From Bacillota bacterium (GTDB lineage Bacteria; Bacillota; Clostridia; Lachnospirales; Lachnospiraceae), in assembly GCA_023450835.1 (NCBI GenBank), contig JAEXGM010000269.1:1-64000 (forward strand): a DNA stretch of 64,000 bases, given 5' to 3'. A program made the position numbers and the translations under genes. The notes under the pieces were generated by a model. The model was not told the DNA's origin. It was given only the letters and a program-made list of their open reading frames with translations, and did no database searches. Below, piece by piece: positions 32,561-41,055 of this stretch; within the stretch, counting starts at the first letter, position 1, and every line of letters begins with the position of its first letter.

Positions 32561-35443
32561 TTGTTAGATGTCATTTTGGAAAAATTAAAGCAAGTATTCA
32601 CCTCCAGACTATTTCCTGTAACTCTGATTTTTTTAACATTAATTGGAGTGTTGATAAGCCGGATATATACTCTTCAGATTATACAGGGTGCTGAATTTGC
32701 TAAGATTTCACAAGTCAGAGAGACAAAAGAAAGAGAGATAAAAAGTACCAGAGGAAATATATACGATGTAAACGGAAAGCTCCTTGCCTACAATGAAATC
32801 AGTTATTCCGTGGTGTTGGAGAATATTTCAAAAATCGCTACAAATGATGAATTAAATAAAATGCTCTTTAATCTGATATCAATTCTTGAGAAGTATGGAA
32901 ATACCGTTGAGAACCAGTTTGGTATCACTTTAGATAAACAAGGTGTTCCGCAATTTACGGTAAGCGATAATGCGGAAAAACGATTTAAAATGAATGCTTA
33001 TGGAAAATCTTCCGTTGACAAGCTGACAGACGAACAATTAAATGCCACCGCCCAGGAAGTATTTGATTTCTTAAGGCATGGTGATAAGAGCGTGGCCATG
33101 TTTAACATATCCGACAGCTACAGCAAGGAAGAAGCACTTAAAATCATGACTTTACGTTATGCGATTTTTAGTAATTTCCCCCCTTACAATCAGATAATTA
33201 TCTCTTCCAAGGTAAGTCCTGAAACAGTAGCTGCTATCTATGAGAACAGCGATATTCTGCCCGGCGTTGAGATAAAACAGCAGTCTTACCGCGTATACAA
33301 TGACAGCCTTTATAATGCACATGTCATTGGGTATACAGGACTTGTTTCAGATGCGGAACTTCAGAGCATGGGGTCTGATACCAGTTATAATACCTCTGAC
33401 ATGATTGGAAAGCTTGGAGTAGAAAAAGTATTTGAATCTTACCTGGCAGGACAAAAAGGTATTGAAACAGTATCTGTAAATTCCTCAGGCAAATATTTGT
33501 CAACCATAAAAAGAACAGAACCGGTAGCGGGAGAGGATGTCTATCTGACCATAGACAGCGACCTGCAAAAAGCTTATTATAAGATTATAGAGCGTGTACT
33601 GGCAGGGATATTACTGTCCAAAATTAATAACAGTACAGATGCCGGAACCAGAGGTGAATCAGCTAAAGATATTAGAATACCGATTTATGATGTCTACTAT
33701 GCACTCATTAACAACAGCGTTATTGATGTAACAGCTTTTAAGGCAAATGATGCTACTGACCTTGAAAAGTCGGTCTATCAGAAGTATACCGGCAAGAGAG
33801 ATACGGTGCTGGATGAATTGCAGTCAAAGCTCGGCAGTAATTCGGACGCTCTTGATTCCACCGTCTCTGAATCCATGGCGGATTATCTGGACTATGTTTA
33901 TAAGATGCTGAAAAATGAAGGGATACTTTTAACGAAGAAATCCGATGTCACTGATTCTTCTTCCGTTTTGACACCGATAGATACAAATGATGAAACGTAT
34001 ATAAAGTATACGGAGGATAAGATAAGCCTCAGTAAATTCCTGCAGTATGCAATTTCCAAAAATTGGATTAATATTGACAAATTCCTGAATAAGAAGGCAA
34101 ACGGAGAAACCTACTACAGCACCGATGAAATTTACGGTAAGCTGTTGACTCATATAATGGATAGTCTTGCAGATGATGCGGCTTTCCAGAAGATGGTATA
34201 TAAAGAGCTGGTATATTCTTATCAATTAAGCGGAAAAGAAATTTGTCTTTTATTATTTGACCAAGGTGTGATAAAATACAATAAGGAAGATATTTCTAAA
34301 TTGGAAAGCGGTGCGCTCTCGCCGTATACTTTTATCACAGATAAAATACGTAACATTGAAATAACTCCCGCGCAGCTGGCACTGGACCCTTGCAGTGCGT
34401 CGGTGGTGGTGACCGATGTAAAGACCGGTGAGGTCAGAGCTATTGTGTCTTACCCAAGCTATGATAATAATTATTTTGCTAACAAAATTGATTACAATTA
34501 TTACACTAAGGTGAATTCGGACCTTTCACAGCCGACGATTTCAAGGGCTACGAAACAAAAAACAGCTCCGGGTTCTACTTATAAGATGGTTACATCAATT
34601 GCCGCCCTGGAAGAAGGGGTATTGCAGCCGGCAGAAACTGTTTATGATAAGGTCGTATTTAATAAATTGACCTATCAGCCTCCAAAGGACTGGACCTCCG
34701 TCAGTCACGGTGATATAGATGTTACAACGGCGCTTGAGGTATCCTGTGACTATTTCTTTTATGAAATGGGATGGCGTTTAAGTAATAATGGCAATGATTC
34801 TGCCAAGACCAAGCTCGGTCTGGATAAGCTTGCCAAGTATGGAAAGCTCATAGGGCTGAATGAGAAATCAGGAATCGAACTGGAAGAGGCTGATCCGGAA
34901 AGCTCGGATATGGACGCTGTCCGCTCTTCCATCGGTCAGGGTACAAACAACTATACCCCTGTTCAGCTGGCCAGATATATTACAACGATTACCACTAACG
35001 GAACCTCCTATGATTTGACGCTCCTTGACAAGGTGGTGGATAAGGATGGCAAGGTAGTGGTAAACAACAAGGCAAAAAGCACGCAGATTGATTCCATCAG
35101 CAGTACCTTTTGGAATTTATTACATGAAGGTATGTATAAGGTGGCGAATGGAAGCAGAAGTTCCGTGTCCTATTTGTTTAAGGACTTTCCGGTGACCTTG
35201 GCAGGAAAGACAGGAACAGCACAGGAGAGTAAGTCCCACGGAAATCACGCTTTATTTGTTTCCTACGCTCCCTATGATAAGCCTGAAATATCCATGGCGG
35301 TTGTAATCCCCAATGGATATACATCCAGTAATGCTGCGATGTTAAGTAAATATCTATATGGTTATTATTTCAAAGAAGACGGCTATAAGGATCCTGAAGG
35401 AAAAGCGATAATGCCGCAATCGGAGTCATCCTATACAGGTTAA
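32561..35443 (+). CDS. mrdA: Penicillin-binding protein 2 (elongation transpeptidase)
   Basis: A 960-residue class B PBP2 that cross-links peptidoglycan during elongation. TTG start one base after mreD with GAGGAGGGG upstream. It has a single transmembrane helix (about residues 17-38), the RGNIYDVNG dimerisation motif, and the transpeptidase domain with Ser672-x-x-Lys675 (STYK), SCD 728-730 in the SxN position and KTG 883-885. An insertion of roughly 200 residues (about 345-600), including repeated Ser/Asp-rich helices, makes it longer than the 600-720 of typical PBP2; this is common in Lachnospiraceae. It ends the mre operon and precedes minC. Confidence 0.93.
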   Translation: MLDVILEKLKQVFTSRLFPVTLIFLTLIGVLISRIYTLQIIQGAEFAKISQVRETKEREIKSTRGNIYDVNGKLLAYNEISYSVVLENISKIATNDELNKMLFNLISILEKYGNTVENQFGITLDKQGVPQFTVSDNAEKRFKMNAYGKSSVDKLTDEQLNATAQEVFDFLRHGDKSVAMFNISDSYSKEEALKIMTLRYAIFSNFPPYNQIIISSKVSPETVAAIYENSDILPGVEIKQQSYRVYNDSLYNAHVIGYTGLVSDAELQSMGSDTSYNTSDMIGKLGVEKVFESYLAGQKGIETVSVNSSGKYLSTIKRTEPVAGEDVYLTIDSDLQKAYYKIIERVLAGILLSKINNSTDAGTRGESAKDIRIPIYDVYYALINNSVIDVTAFKANDATDLEKSVYQKYTGKRDTVLDELQSKLGSNSDALDSTVSESMADYLDYVYKMLKNEGILLTKKSDVTDSSSVLTPIDTNDETYIKYTEDKISLSKFLQYAISKNWINIDKFLNKKANGETYYSTDEIYGKLLTHIMDSLADDAAFQKMVYKELVYSYQLSGKEICLLLFDQGVIKYNKEDISKLESGALSPYTFITDKIRNIEITPAQLALDPCSASVVVTDVKTGEVRAIVSYPSYDNNYFANKIDYNYYTKVNSDLSQPTISRATKQKTAPGSTYKMVTSIAALEEGVLQPAETVYDKVVFNKLTYQPPKDWTSVSHGDIDVTTALEVSCDYFFYEMGWRLSNNGNDSAKTKLGLDKLAKYGKLIGLNEKSGIELEEADPESSDMDAVRSSIGQGTNNYTPVQLARYITTITTNGTSYDLTLLDKVVDKDGKVVVNNKAKSTQIDSISSTFWNLLHEGMYKVANGSRSSVSYLFKDFPVTLAGKTGTAQESKSHGNHALFVSYAPYDKPEISMAVVIPNGYTSSNAAMLSKYLYGYYFKEDGYKDPEGKAIMPQSESSYTG

Positions 35444-35477
35444 GGTTAATCATATTTAAAAATAACCAGGAGGTTTT

Positions 35478-36146
35478 ATGAACAACAACCCAGTTATCAT
35501 AAAAGGTAATAAATACGGCATAATCGTAGTGCTGGACAGCGATATGGAATATGAAAGCTTAAGAGAAAAGATTGCAGAAAAGTTCCGTGAATCTGCAAAG
35601 TTCTTTGATAAAGCGCAGATGGCATTAAGTTTTGAGGGAAGAAAGCTAACGACGGAACAGCAGCGGGATATTCTGAATATTATAGCGGAAGAAACCAAGC
35701 TGCATGTGGTTTGTGTGATTGAAGACGACCCCCAGACGGAAGAGAAATTCAAAAAAGCCCTGGATGAAAAACTGATGGAATTATCCAATACTACAGGGCA
35801 GTTCTACAAAGGCAACTTAAGATCAGGACAGGTACTGGAATCAGAGACCAGTATCATTATTATAGGAGACATCAACCCAGGTGCCCGCATTGTATCCAAG
35901 GGTAATATTATTGTGCTTGGTTCTTTGAAGGGAAGTGTATTTGCCGGAGCCTCCGGCAATACAAACTCCTTCGTGGTGGCTCTTGATTTGAACCCTGTCC
36001 AGATACGGATAGCCGATACTATTGCCAGGTCGCCGGACAAGCCTGAGAAAACTCCGGGCAAGGAAACAAAGATTGCTTTTTTAGAAGACGGGAATATCTA
36101 TATAGAGCCTTTGAGTAAAGAGGTTATAAATGATATAAACTTATAA
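35478..36146 (+). CDS. minC: Septum site-determining protein MinC
   Basis: A 222-residue FtsZ inhibitor. The N-terminal domain (about 1-100) is variable. The C-terminal beta-helix (about 110-205) shows LRSGQVLESETSIIIIGDINPGA, then SKGNIIVLGSLKGSVFAGA and the MinD-contact RIADTIAR segment. AGGAGG ribosome site. It acts with MinD and MinE, encoded directly downstream, to prevent polar division. Confidence 0.95.
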   Translation: MNNNPVIIKGNKYGIIVVLDSDMEYESLREKIAEKFRESAKFFDKAQMALSFEGRKLTTEQQRDILNIIAEETKLHVVCVIEDDPQTEEKFKKALDEKLMELSNTTGQFYKGNLRSGQVLESETSIIIIGDINPGARIVSKGNIIVLGSLKGSVFAGASGNTNSFVVALDLNPVQIRIADTIARSPDKPEKTPGKETKIAFLEDGNIYIEPLSKEVINDINL

Positions 36147-36168
36147 TAAGTTTTTGGAGGATAATATA

Positions 36169-36960
36169 ATGGGTGAAGTAATCGTAATAACATCCGGTAA
36201 GGGTGGAGTAGGTAAGACAACAACCACGGCAAATGTAGGAACAGGACTTGCCAAACTAGATAAGAAAGTTATTCTGATTGATACAGATATAGGCCTTAGA
36301 AATCTGGATGTTGTTATGGGACTGGAAAACAGAATAGTTTATAATCTGGTTGATGTTATCGAAGGAAATTGCAGAGTAAAGCAGGCGTTGATTAAGGATA
36401 AGAGATATCCCAACCTTTATCTTTTACCTTCCGCTCAGACCAGAGATAAAACAGCAGTAACACCGGAACAGATGAAAAAGCTCGCAGATGAATTACGAGA
36501 TGAATACGATTACATATTAATGGACTGTCCTGCAGGTATCGAACAGGGCTTTAAGAATGCCATTGCAGGTGCGGACAGAGCATTAGTTGTCACCACTCCC
36601 GAGGTTTCCGCCGTAAGGGATGCAGATAGGATTATCGGCTTGTTGGAAGCCAATGAAATGAAACAGACTCATTTGATTGTAAACCGTTTAAGACCTGACA
36701 TGGTAAAGAGAGGCGACATGATGTCCAGCGATGATGTTGTGGAAATACTTGCTGTTGGCTTAATTGGGGTTGTTCCTGATGATGAAAATATCGTAATTTC
36801 AACAAATCAGGGTGAACCGTTGGTTGGAACAAATACCCAGGCGGGTCAGGCGTATATGAATATTTGCCGCAGAATTTTAGGGGAGGAAGTGCCATTTCTG
36901 GATTTAGGCGGAAAACAAGGACTATTTAACAGATTGTTAAGTTTACTTAAGAAAAATTAG
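36169..36960 (+). CDS. minD: Septum site-determining protein MinD
   Basis: A 263-residue membrane-associated ATPase. It has the deviant Walker A GKGGVGKTT near residue 10, the DIGLRNLDVVMGLENRIVYNLVDV block, and Walker B DYILMDCPAGIE. The C-terminal amphipathic helix (LFNRLLSLLKK) is the membrane-targeting sequence. ATG 36169 follows GGAGG with 8-base spacing; an in-frame TTG at 36154 is upstream of that site and is not used. Confidence 0.97.
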   Translation: MGEVIVITSGKGGVGKTTTTANVGTGLAKLDKKVILIDTDIGLRNLDVVMGLENRIVYNLVDVIEGNCRVKQALIKDKRYPNLYLLPSAQTRDKTAVTPEQMKKLADELRDEYDYILMDCPAGIEQGFKNAIAGADRALVVTTPEVSAVRDADRIIGLLEANEMKQTHLIVNRLRPDMVKRGDMMSSDDVVEILAVGLIGVVPDDENIVISTNQGEPLVGTNTQAGQAYMNICRRILGEEVPFLDLGGKQGLFNRLLSLLKKN

Positions 36961-36975
36961 GGGAGGATTATTAAT

Positions 36976-37248
36976 ATGGGATTAGCGGATTTTTTCAGAA
37001 AGAAAACTTCCAGTGATGTCGCGAAAGACCGCTTGAAGCTAGTGCTTGTCTCAGACAGAGCAGGATGTTCACCGGAATTAATGGAACAGATAAAGAATGA
37101 TATTATCGCCGTTATTTCCCGGTATGTAGAAATTGACCTGGATGGACTTGATATTAAGATCACACAGACAGAATCTGAGGGCAATAATGGGACAGTTCCA
37201 GCATTGTTTGCAAATATCCCCATTAAAGATATGAAGTCCAACAAATAA
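36976..37248 (+). CDS. minE: Cell division topological specificity factor MinE
   Basis: A 90-residue MinE. The N-terminal amphipathic MinD-contact helix (about 1-31, ending in AKDRLKLVLVSDRA) is followed by the dimerisation domain with IKNDIIAVISRYVEID. It drives MinD oscillation. MinE is widespread in Clostridia but absent from Bacillus, where DivIVA/MinJ does this task; this window encodes both MinE and a DivIVA. Confidence 0.95.
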   Translation: MGLADFFRKKTSSDVAKDRLKLVLVSDRAGCSPELMEQIKNDIIAVISRYVEIDLDGLDIKITQTESEGNNGTVPALFANIPIKDMKSNK

Positions 37249-37268
37249 AGAAAAGTTAGGGTAAAGAG

Positions 37269-38390
37269 ATGTTTCCATTAAAAAAGTACAGTATAAAAAA
37301 TTATGACTTCAGCTTACTTACCTTGGTAACCATTCTGAGTATATTCGGAGTATATCTGGTTAGAATAGCCCAGGAAAATTTATTTCTAAAGCAGATAATG
37401 GGGTTGGCGATGGGGTTAATGATAGTAGCCGTGGTTTCCATAATTGATTACCATTTTATAAGCCAATTCTATATTATACTATACTTTATCAATCTGATAT
37501 TATTAGTTGCAGTAAGGCTTTTTGGTACGGAAATTAACCATTCCAGGAGATGGCTGGATTTTAAAGTTATTATGTTTCAGCCATCTGAGCTGACTAAGAT
37601 TATACTTATCATATTTATGGCAAGACTATTAGTGATATTCAAAGACAGAATGAAGAAATTTTATGTATTGCTCCTCACCGGAGTACTTATGGGAATTCCA
37701 ACTTTTCTAATTTTAATACAAACAAATTTATCCACCAGTCTTGTTATTCTATTTATTTTTGCTATAATGATATTTGCAGGCGGGTTAAGTTTAAAGATAA
37801 TCCTGCCAATTTTATTAACTGTTATTCCTCTTGTAGTAGGAACATTATGGGGAATACAGAACAATTATGATATCTTCTTTTTAACGGATTACCAGCAGAA
37901 CAGAATAGAGGCCTTTATGAACCCGGAATCTGACCAGTCATCTGCAGCCCTCTATCAGCAGGAGAATTCCGTTGAGGTAATCGGTTCAGGAAAACTAACC
38001 GGGAAACTTTTCTCTGAAGGAAAAGATGCTATTCAAAGTGACACATATGTCCCAATATCCGAGAGTGATTTTATTTTTTCGGTAGCGGGGGAAAGTCTTG
38101 GATTTATCGGTGGACTGGTTATAATAATGCTATTATCCATTATTATTTTTAAATGTTTAATAATAGCAAGTCATGCACCTGACAGATTGGGCCGCTTGAT
38201 AGCTATTGGTATTTCTGCAATGTTTGTGTTTCAGATGTTTGTCAATATTGGTGTGGCAACCAAGATATTACCGAATACCGGTATTCCACTGCCTTTTGTC
38301 AGTTATGGATTAAGCTCCATGATGAGCAGCATGATAGCCATCGGAATCATAATCAATATAAATTTACAGAAAAAATTTAGAAGGGGGTAA
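37269..38390 (+). CDS. rodA: RodA/FtsW-family peptidoglycan polymerase (RodA)
   Basis: A 373-residue SEDS glycosyltransferase with about ten helices. Features include HSRRWLDF in the extracellular loop with FQPSELTK following, the catalytic Asp region near FIFSVAGE, and the C-terminal PNTGIPLPFVSYGLSSM motif. It partners class B PBPs (here PBP2 at 32561) in elongation. In the same operon as minCDE. FtsW is the alternative; context with mre/PBP2 favours RodA. Confidence 0.92.
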   Translation: MFPLKKYSIKNYDFSLLTLVTILSIFGVYLVRIAQENLFLKQIMGLAMGLMIVAVVSIIDYHFISQFYIILYFINLILLVAVRLFGTEINHSRRWLDFKVIMFQPSELTKIILIIFMARLLVIFKDRMKKFYVLLLTGVLMGIPTFLILIQTNLSTSLVILFIFAIMIFAGGLSLKIILPILLTVIPLVVGTLWGIQNNYDIFFLTDYQQNRIEAFMNPESDQSSAALYQQENSVEVIGSGKLTGKLFSEGKDAIQSDTYVPISESDFIFSVAGESLGFIGGLVIIMLLSIIIFKCLIIASHAPDRLGRLIAIGISAMFVFQMFVNIGVATKILPNTGIPLPFVSYGLSSMMSSMIAIGIIININLQKKFRRG

Positions 38391-38396
38391 AACCAC

Positions 38397-38795
38397 ATGA
38401 ATATTGGCATGATAGCGCATGATGCAAAGAAAAAATTAATGCAGAACTTTTGTATAGCATATCGGGGTATTTTAAATAAGCACGAGTTGTATGCAACTGG
38501 TACGACAGGAAGGTTGATCGAGGAGGTAACGAATTTAAATATTCACAAGTACCTGGCTGGTCACCTTGGCGGAGAGCAGCAGATGGGAGCCCAGATCGAG
38601 CATAATCAGATGGACCTTGTTATTTTCCTCAGAGACCCGCTTTCTCCCAAATCCCATGAACCGGATGTGAATACTGTCGTACGTTTATGTGATACGCATA
38701 ATATTCCTTTAGCAACCAATCTGGCATCCGCCGAACTTATGATAAAGGCGCTGGACCGCGGTGACCTTGACTGGCGTGAGATTTTAAGACCCTAA
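38397..38795 (+). CDS. mgsA: Methylglyoxal synthase
   Basis: A 132-residue MgsA that converts dihydroxyacetone phosphate to methylglyoxal, a bypass of lower glycolysis when phosphate is low. It shows IGMIAHDAKK, the phosphate site YATGTTGRLIEE, GGEQQMGAQI and the catalytic Asp in FLRDPLSPK. The ribosome site AAGGGGG is at the end of rodA, so the gene is part of that operon. The rodA-mgsA link recurs in Clostridia, but its meaning is unclear. Confidence 0.95.
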   Translation: MNIGMIAHDAKKKLMQNFCIAYRGILNKHELYATGTTGRLIEEVTNLNIHKYLAGHLGGEQQMGAQIEHNQMDLVIFLRDPLSPKSHEPDVNTVVRLCDTHNIPLATNLASAELMIKALDRGDLDWREILRP

Positions 38796-38830
38796 GTTTA
38801 AAAATGTCCGTTAGTATGGAAAGTTCGAGC

Positions 38831-38873
38831 AATATCACAGATTGAAGGCAAACAGCGGGAAGACTTGTGATAT
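38831..38873 (+). promoter_or_regulatory. Hairpin directly before the D,D-carboxypeptidase ribosome site
   Basis: ATATCACA (38831-38838) and TGTGATAT (38866-38873) form an 8-bp stem around a 27-base loop, followed within a few bases by the GGGAG ribosome site. It has no T-run and may be another member of the leader hairpins seen before cysK and divIVA. Confidence 0.45.
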
Positions 38874-38887
38874 GAATGGGAGCTAAC

Positions 38888-39862
38888 ATGAAAGATGATA
38901 ATCAAATGAAGAGAAAGCTGTTTTGTCTTATATTATCTGTGACCCTTCTGACCGGTTGCAGGAGTCAGGATGATTTGGCACTGCCCTTTGCTAACGGCGA
39001 TGGGCTGAACCTGTCAGTCAGCAACAGTGAAGCAGCACCTGAGTTCTTTGCATCTGACTTGGCTGTTGTACCGGACGAGCTTAATCATATGTCCGATCCG
39101 GAAATTACGGCAGAAGCATCATTAATTGTAAATGATACGGATAATAAGATAATTTATGCCAATAATGTATATGAGAGGTTATATCCGGCCAGCTTAACCA
39201 AGCTGATAACAACATTGGTCGTATTAGAAAAAGCCAACTTAAACGATATGGTTACCGTTAGTTATAATGCATCTCATATTACAGAGAGCGGAGCGAAGCT
39301 CTGTGGTTTTAAAGAAGGGGATACCATCAAATTAGAGGATTTACTCACAGCCTTTTTGGTGTATTCTGGAAATGATGCCGGAGTTGCAATTGCGGAGCAT
39401 GTAGGAGGAACCATCGGTGAATTTGCAAAGATGATGAATCAGGCAGCGGCAGCGGCAGGAGCGGTACATTCTAATTTTGTAAATCCTCATGGCTTACATG
39501 ATGATAATCATTATACGACAGCCTATGATTTATATTTGATATTCCATCAATTGGTCACATATGATAAATTTCTTTCTATTATAAATAATTCGGAATATAC
39601 TGTAACATATAAAGATGCAGAGGGTAATCCGGTAACAAAGACATTTGCAACCACTAACCGCTATTTGAAAGGAACGGAAGCATCTCCTGACGGTATTACG
39701 GTACTTGGAGGCAAAACAGGAACAACCAGTAAAGCCGGTAACTGTCTTATATTGTACAGTAAAGATAAAAACAACAAAGACTATATCTCCCTTATATTAA
39801 AAGCCGACAACAGTGATAGTCTTTTCTCACAAATGACGGATTTATTGAAGATGATAAAGTAA
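38888..39862 (+). CDS. D-alanyl-D-alanine carboxypeptidase lipoprotein (DacF/DacA-like)
   Basis: A 324-residue low-molecular-weight PBP of peptidase family S11. It has a lipoprotein-type signal (SVTLLTGC, Cys near residue 24). The catalytic motifs are SLTK near residue 96, SGN in YSGNDAG near 150 and KTG in GGKTGTTS near 275. It trims D-Ala from stem peptides. The first ATG at 38876 overlaps the GGGAG ribosome site, so I use 38888, spaced 5 bases. It lacks the C-terminal amphipathic anchor of DacA because the lipid anchors it instead. Confidence 0.9.
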   Translation: MKDDNQMKRKLFCLILSVTLLTGCRSQDDLALPFANGDGLNLSVSNSEAAPEFFASDLAVVPDELNHMSDPEITAEASLIVNDTDNKIIYANNVYERLYPASLTKLITTLVVLEKANLNDMVTVSYNASHITESGAKLCGFKEGDTIKLEDLLTAFLVYSGNDAGVAIAEHVGGTIGEFAKMMNQAAAAAGAVHSNFVNPHGLHDDNHYTTAYDLYLIFHQLVTYDKFLSIINNSEYTVTYKDAEGNPVTKTFATTNRYLKGTEASPDGITVLGGKTGTTSKAGNCLILYSKDKNNKDYISLILKADNSDSLFSQMTDLLKMIK

Positions 39863-39868
39863 CTTGGA

Positions 39869-39987
39869 AAGCAATTTCTGATAAGTTATATTATAGGAAC
39901 TGAAAGCTGTTCCTATAATCAATGGACGGCGGTAAAAGCACCGCCTTTTATCAGAAATTTGGGAAGCAATTTCTGATAAGTTATATT
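39869..39987. repeat. 24-bp direct repeat flanking terminators
   Basis: AAGCAATTTCTGATAAGTTA followed by TATT occurs at 39869-39892 and again at 39964-39987. Between the copies are ATAGGAAC/GTTCCTAT (about 39893-39916) and the terminator GGCGGT-aaaagc-ACCGCC-TTTT (about 39929-39950). The segment TATCAGAAATT just before copy 2 is complementary to it and makes a further hairpin. It may reflect a local duplication. Confidence 0.75.
39929..39950 (+). terminator. Intrinsic terminator after the D,D-carboxypeptidase gene
   Basis: GGCGGT-aaaagc-ACCGCC followed by TTTT. Confidence 0.85.
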
Positions 39988-39991
39988 TTGG

Positions 39992-40020
39992 TTGTACTTT
40001 GGGTGAAAATATACTATAAT
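39992..40020 (+). promoter_or_regulatory. Sigma-A promoter for the small P-loop gene
   Basis: TTGTAC (39992-39997), a 17-base spacer and TATAAT (40015-40020), 70 bases before the start at 40091. Confidence 0.75.
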
Positions 40021-40090
40021 AAGATTATATTTAGGAATTATTTATAGAAATTCACCTAAATTGAATACACATCTTAAGGAGGAGATTACA

Positions 40091-40510
40091 ATGATACAGA
40101 TAATCGCAGGCGAAAAAGGCAAAGGCAAAACCAAGATACTTCTGGAAAAAGCCAATCAAGCGGCAAGAGAAGTAAAGGGCAATATTATTTATCTGGATAA
40201 GAATAATAAGCACATGTATGAACTCAGCAACCGGATACGGCTTATCAATGTGAAAGATTACTGTATTGAAAATTCCAGTGAATTTATTGGTTTTATATGC
40301 GGACTGGTATCTCAGGATCATGATCTGGAAGCTGTTTTTTTAGACAGTTTTCTTACTATCGCCTTCATTGAAGGAGAATTGTTAACTCCCACCTTAACGA
40401 AATTAGATAAGATATCGAAGGAATATAACGTAGACTTTATCATAAGCATCTCTATGTCAGAGCATGCATTTCCAGAAATGATACGTGAAAATATAGCTGT
40501 TGCTTTATAA
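40091..40510 (+). CDS. Small P-loop NTPase-like protein
   Basis: A 139-residue protein with a P-loop GEKGKGKTK at residues 7-15 and a Walker B-like FLDSF near 97. It ends without known extra domains. Similar short proteins in Lachnospiraceae carry a PilT-like label, but I see no pilus motor domain. Function unknown. It is preceded by AAGGAGG and ATG 40091; an earlier in-frame start at 40061 is less well supported. Separate promoter and terminator, so it is a single-gene unit. Confidence 0.8.
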   Translation: MIQIIAGEKGKGKTKILLEKANQAAREVKGNIIYLDKNNKHMYELSNRIRLINVKDYCIENSSEFIGFICGLVSQDHDLEAVFLDSFLTIAFIEGELLTPTLTKLDKISKEYNVDFIISISMSEHAFPEMIRENIAVAL

Positions 40511-40521
40511 TTTTATAGAAA

Positions 40522-40563
40522 TGAAATAAGAGGCTGGTGTCAATTTTCCAGCCTCTTATTTCA
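40522..40563. terminator. Bidirectional terminator between convergent genes
   Basis: GAAATAAGAGGCTGG and its inverse CCAGCCTCTTATTTC form a perfect 15-bp stem around a 10-base loop, with A- and T-rich flanks on both sides. It serves the P-loop gene (+) and the DUF378 gene (-). Confidence 0.9.
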
Positions 40564-40584
40564 TTTAAATCTGTTTTCATTTAA

Positions 40585-40782
40585 TTATTCGCTGCGAAGT
40601 CTTCCAAAATAACTAAGGGCATATAAGCCTGCAATACCTACAAGAGCATAAATGATCCTAGACATTACTGTCATATCACCAAAAATAACTCTGACAAGGT
40701 CAAATCCCAAGAAGCCGATGAGTCCCCAGTTAATGGCGCCGATGATGACAAGTGTCAATGCAATATAATCTAATGTTTTCAC
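40585..40782 (-). CDS. DUF378-family small membrane protein
   Basis: A 65-residue protein with two hydrophobic helices and the DUF378 signature ALTLVIIGAINWGLIGFLGFDLV, then a second helix SRIIYALVGIAGLYAL. Function unknown; members are common in Firmicutes (Bacillus YuzA-like). A longer reading frame upstream to 40887 is not used, because GGAGG sits 7 bases before GTG 40782. It is the only minus-strand gene in this stretch. Confidence 0.85.
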   Translation of the reverse strand: MKTLDYIALTLVIIGAINWGLIGFLGFDLVRVIFGDMTVMSRIIYALVGIAGLYALSYFGRLRSE

Positions 40783-41055
40783 TTGATTACCTCCTTCTTG
40801 CCTTCTTATTGTTGCCAATTTTGTACAGATTATTCTTAAAGTTACAGGAAGGTAAATCAAGTAATAAAGCGAACTTTTAAAATACATAGGAGTTAATGCA
40901 ATAGTACCATATACTTATATTGATTAAAGTTATAAAATAAGGAAAGAAAGCGAATTATAAGTTTTAATTTGTTCAAAATTATAAATTAGGGGCTTTTATT
41001 CTTCTCCTGTAGAAAGTATAATAGAGAGAAGAATGAAAAGAGGGGGTTGGCATTT

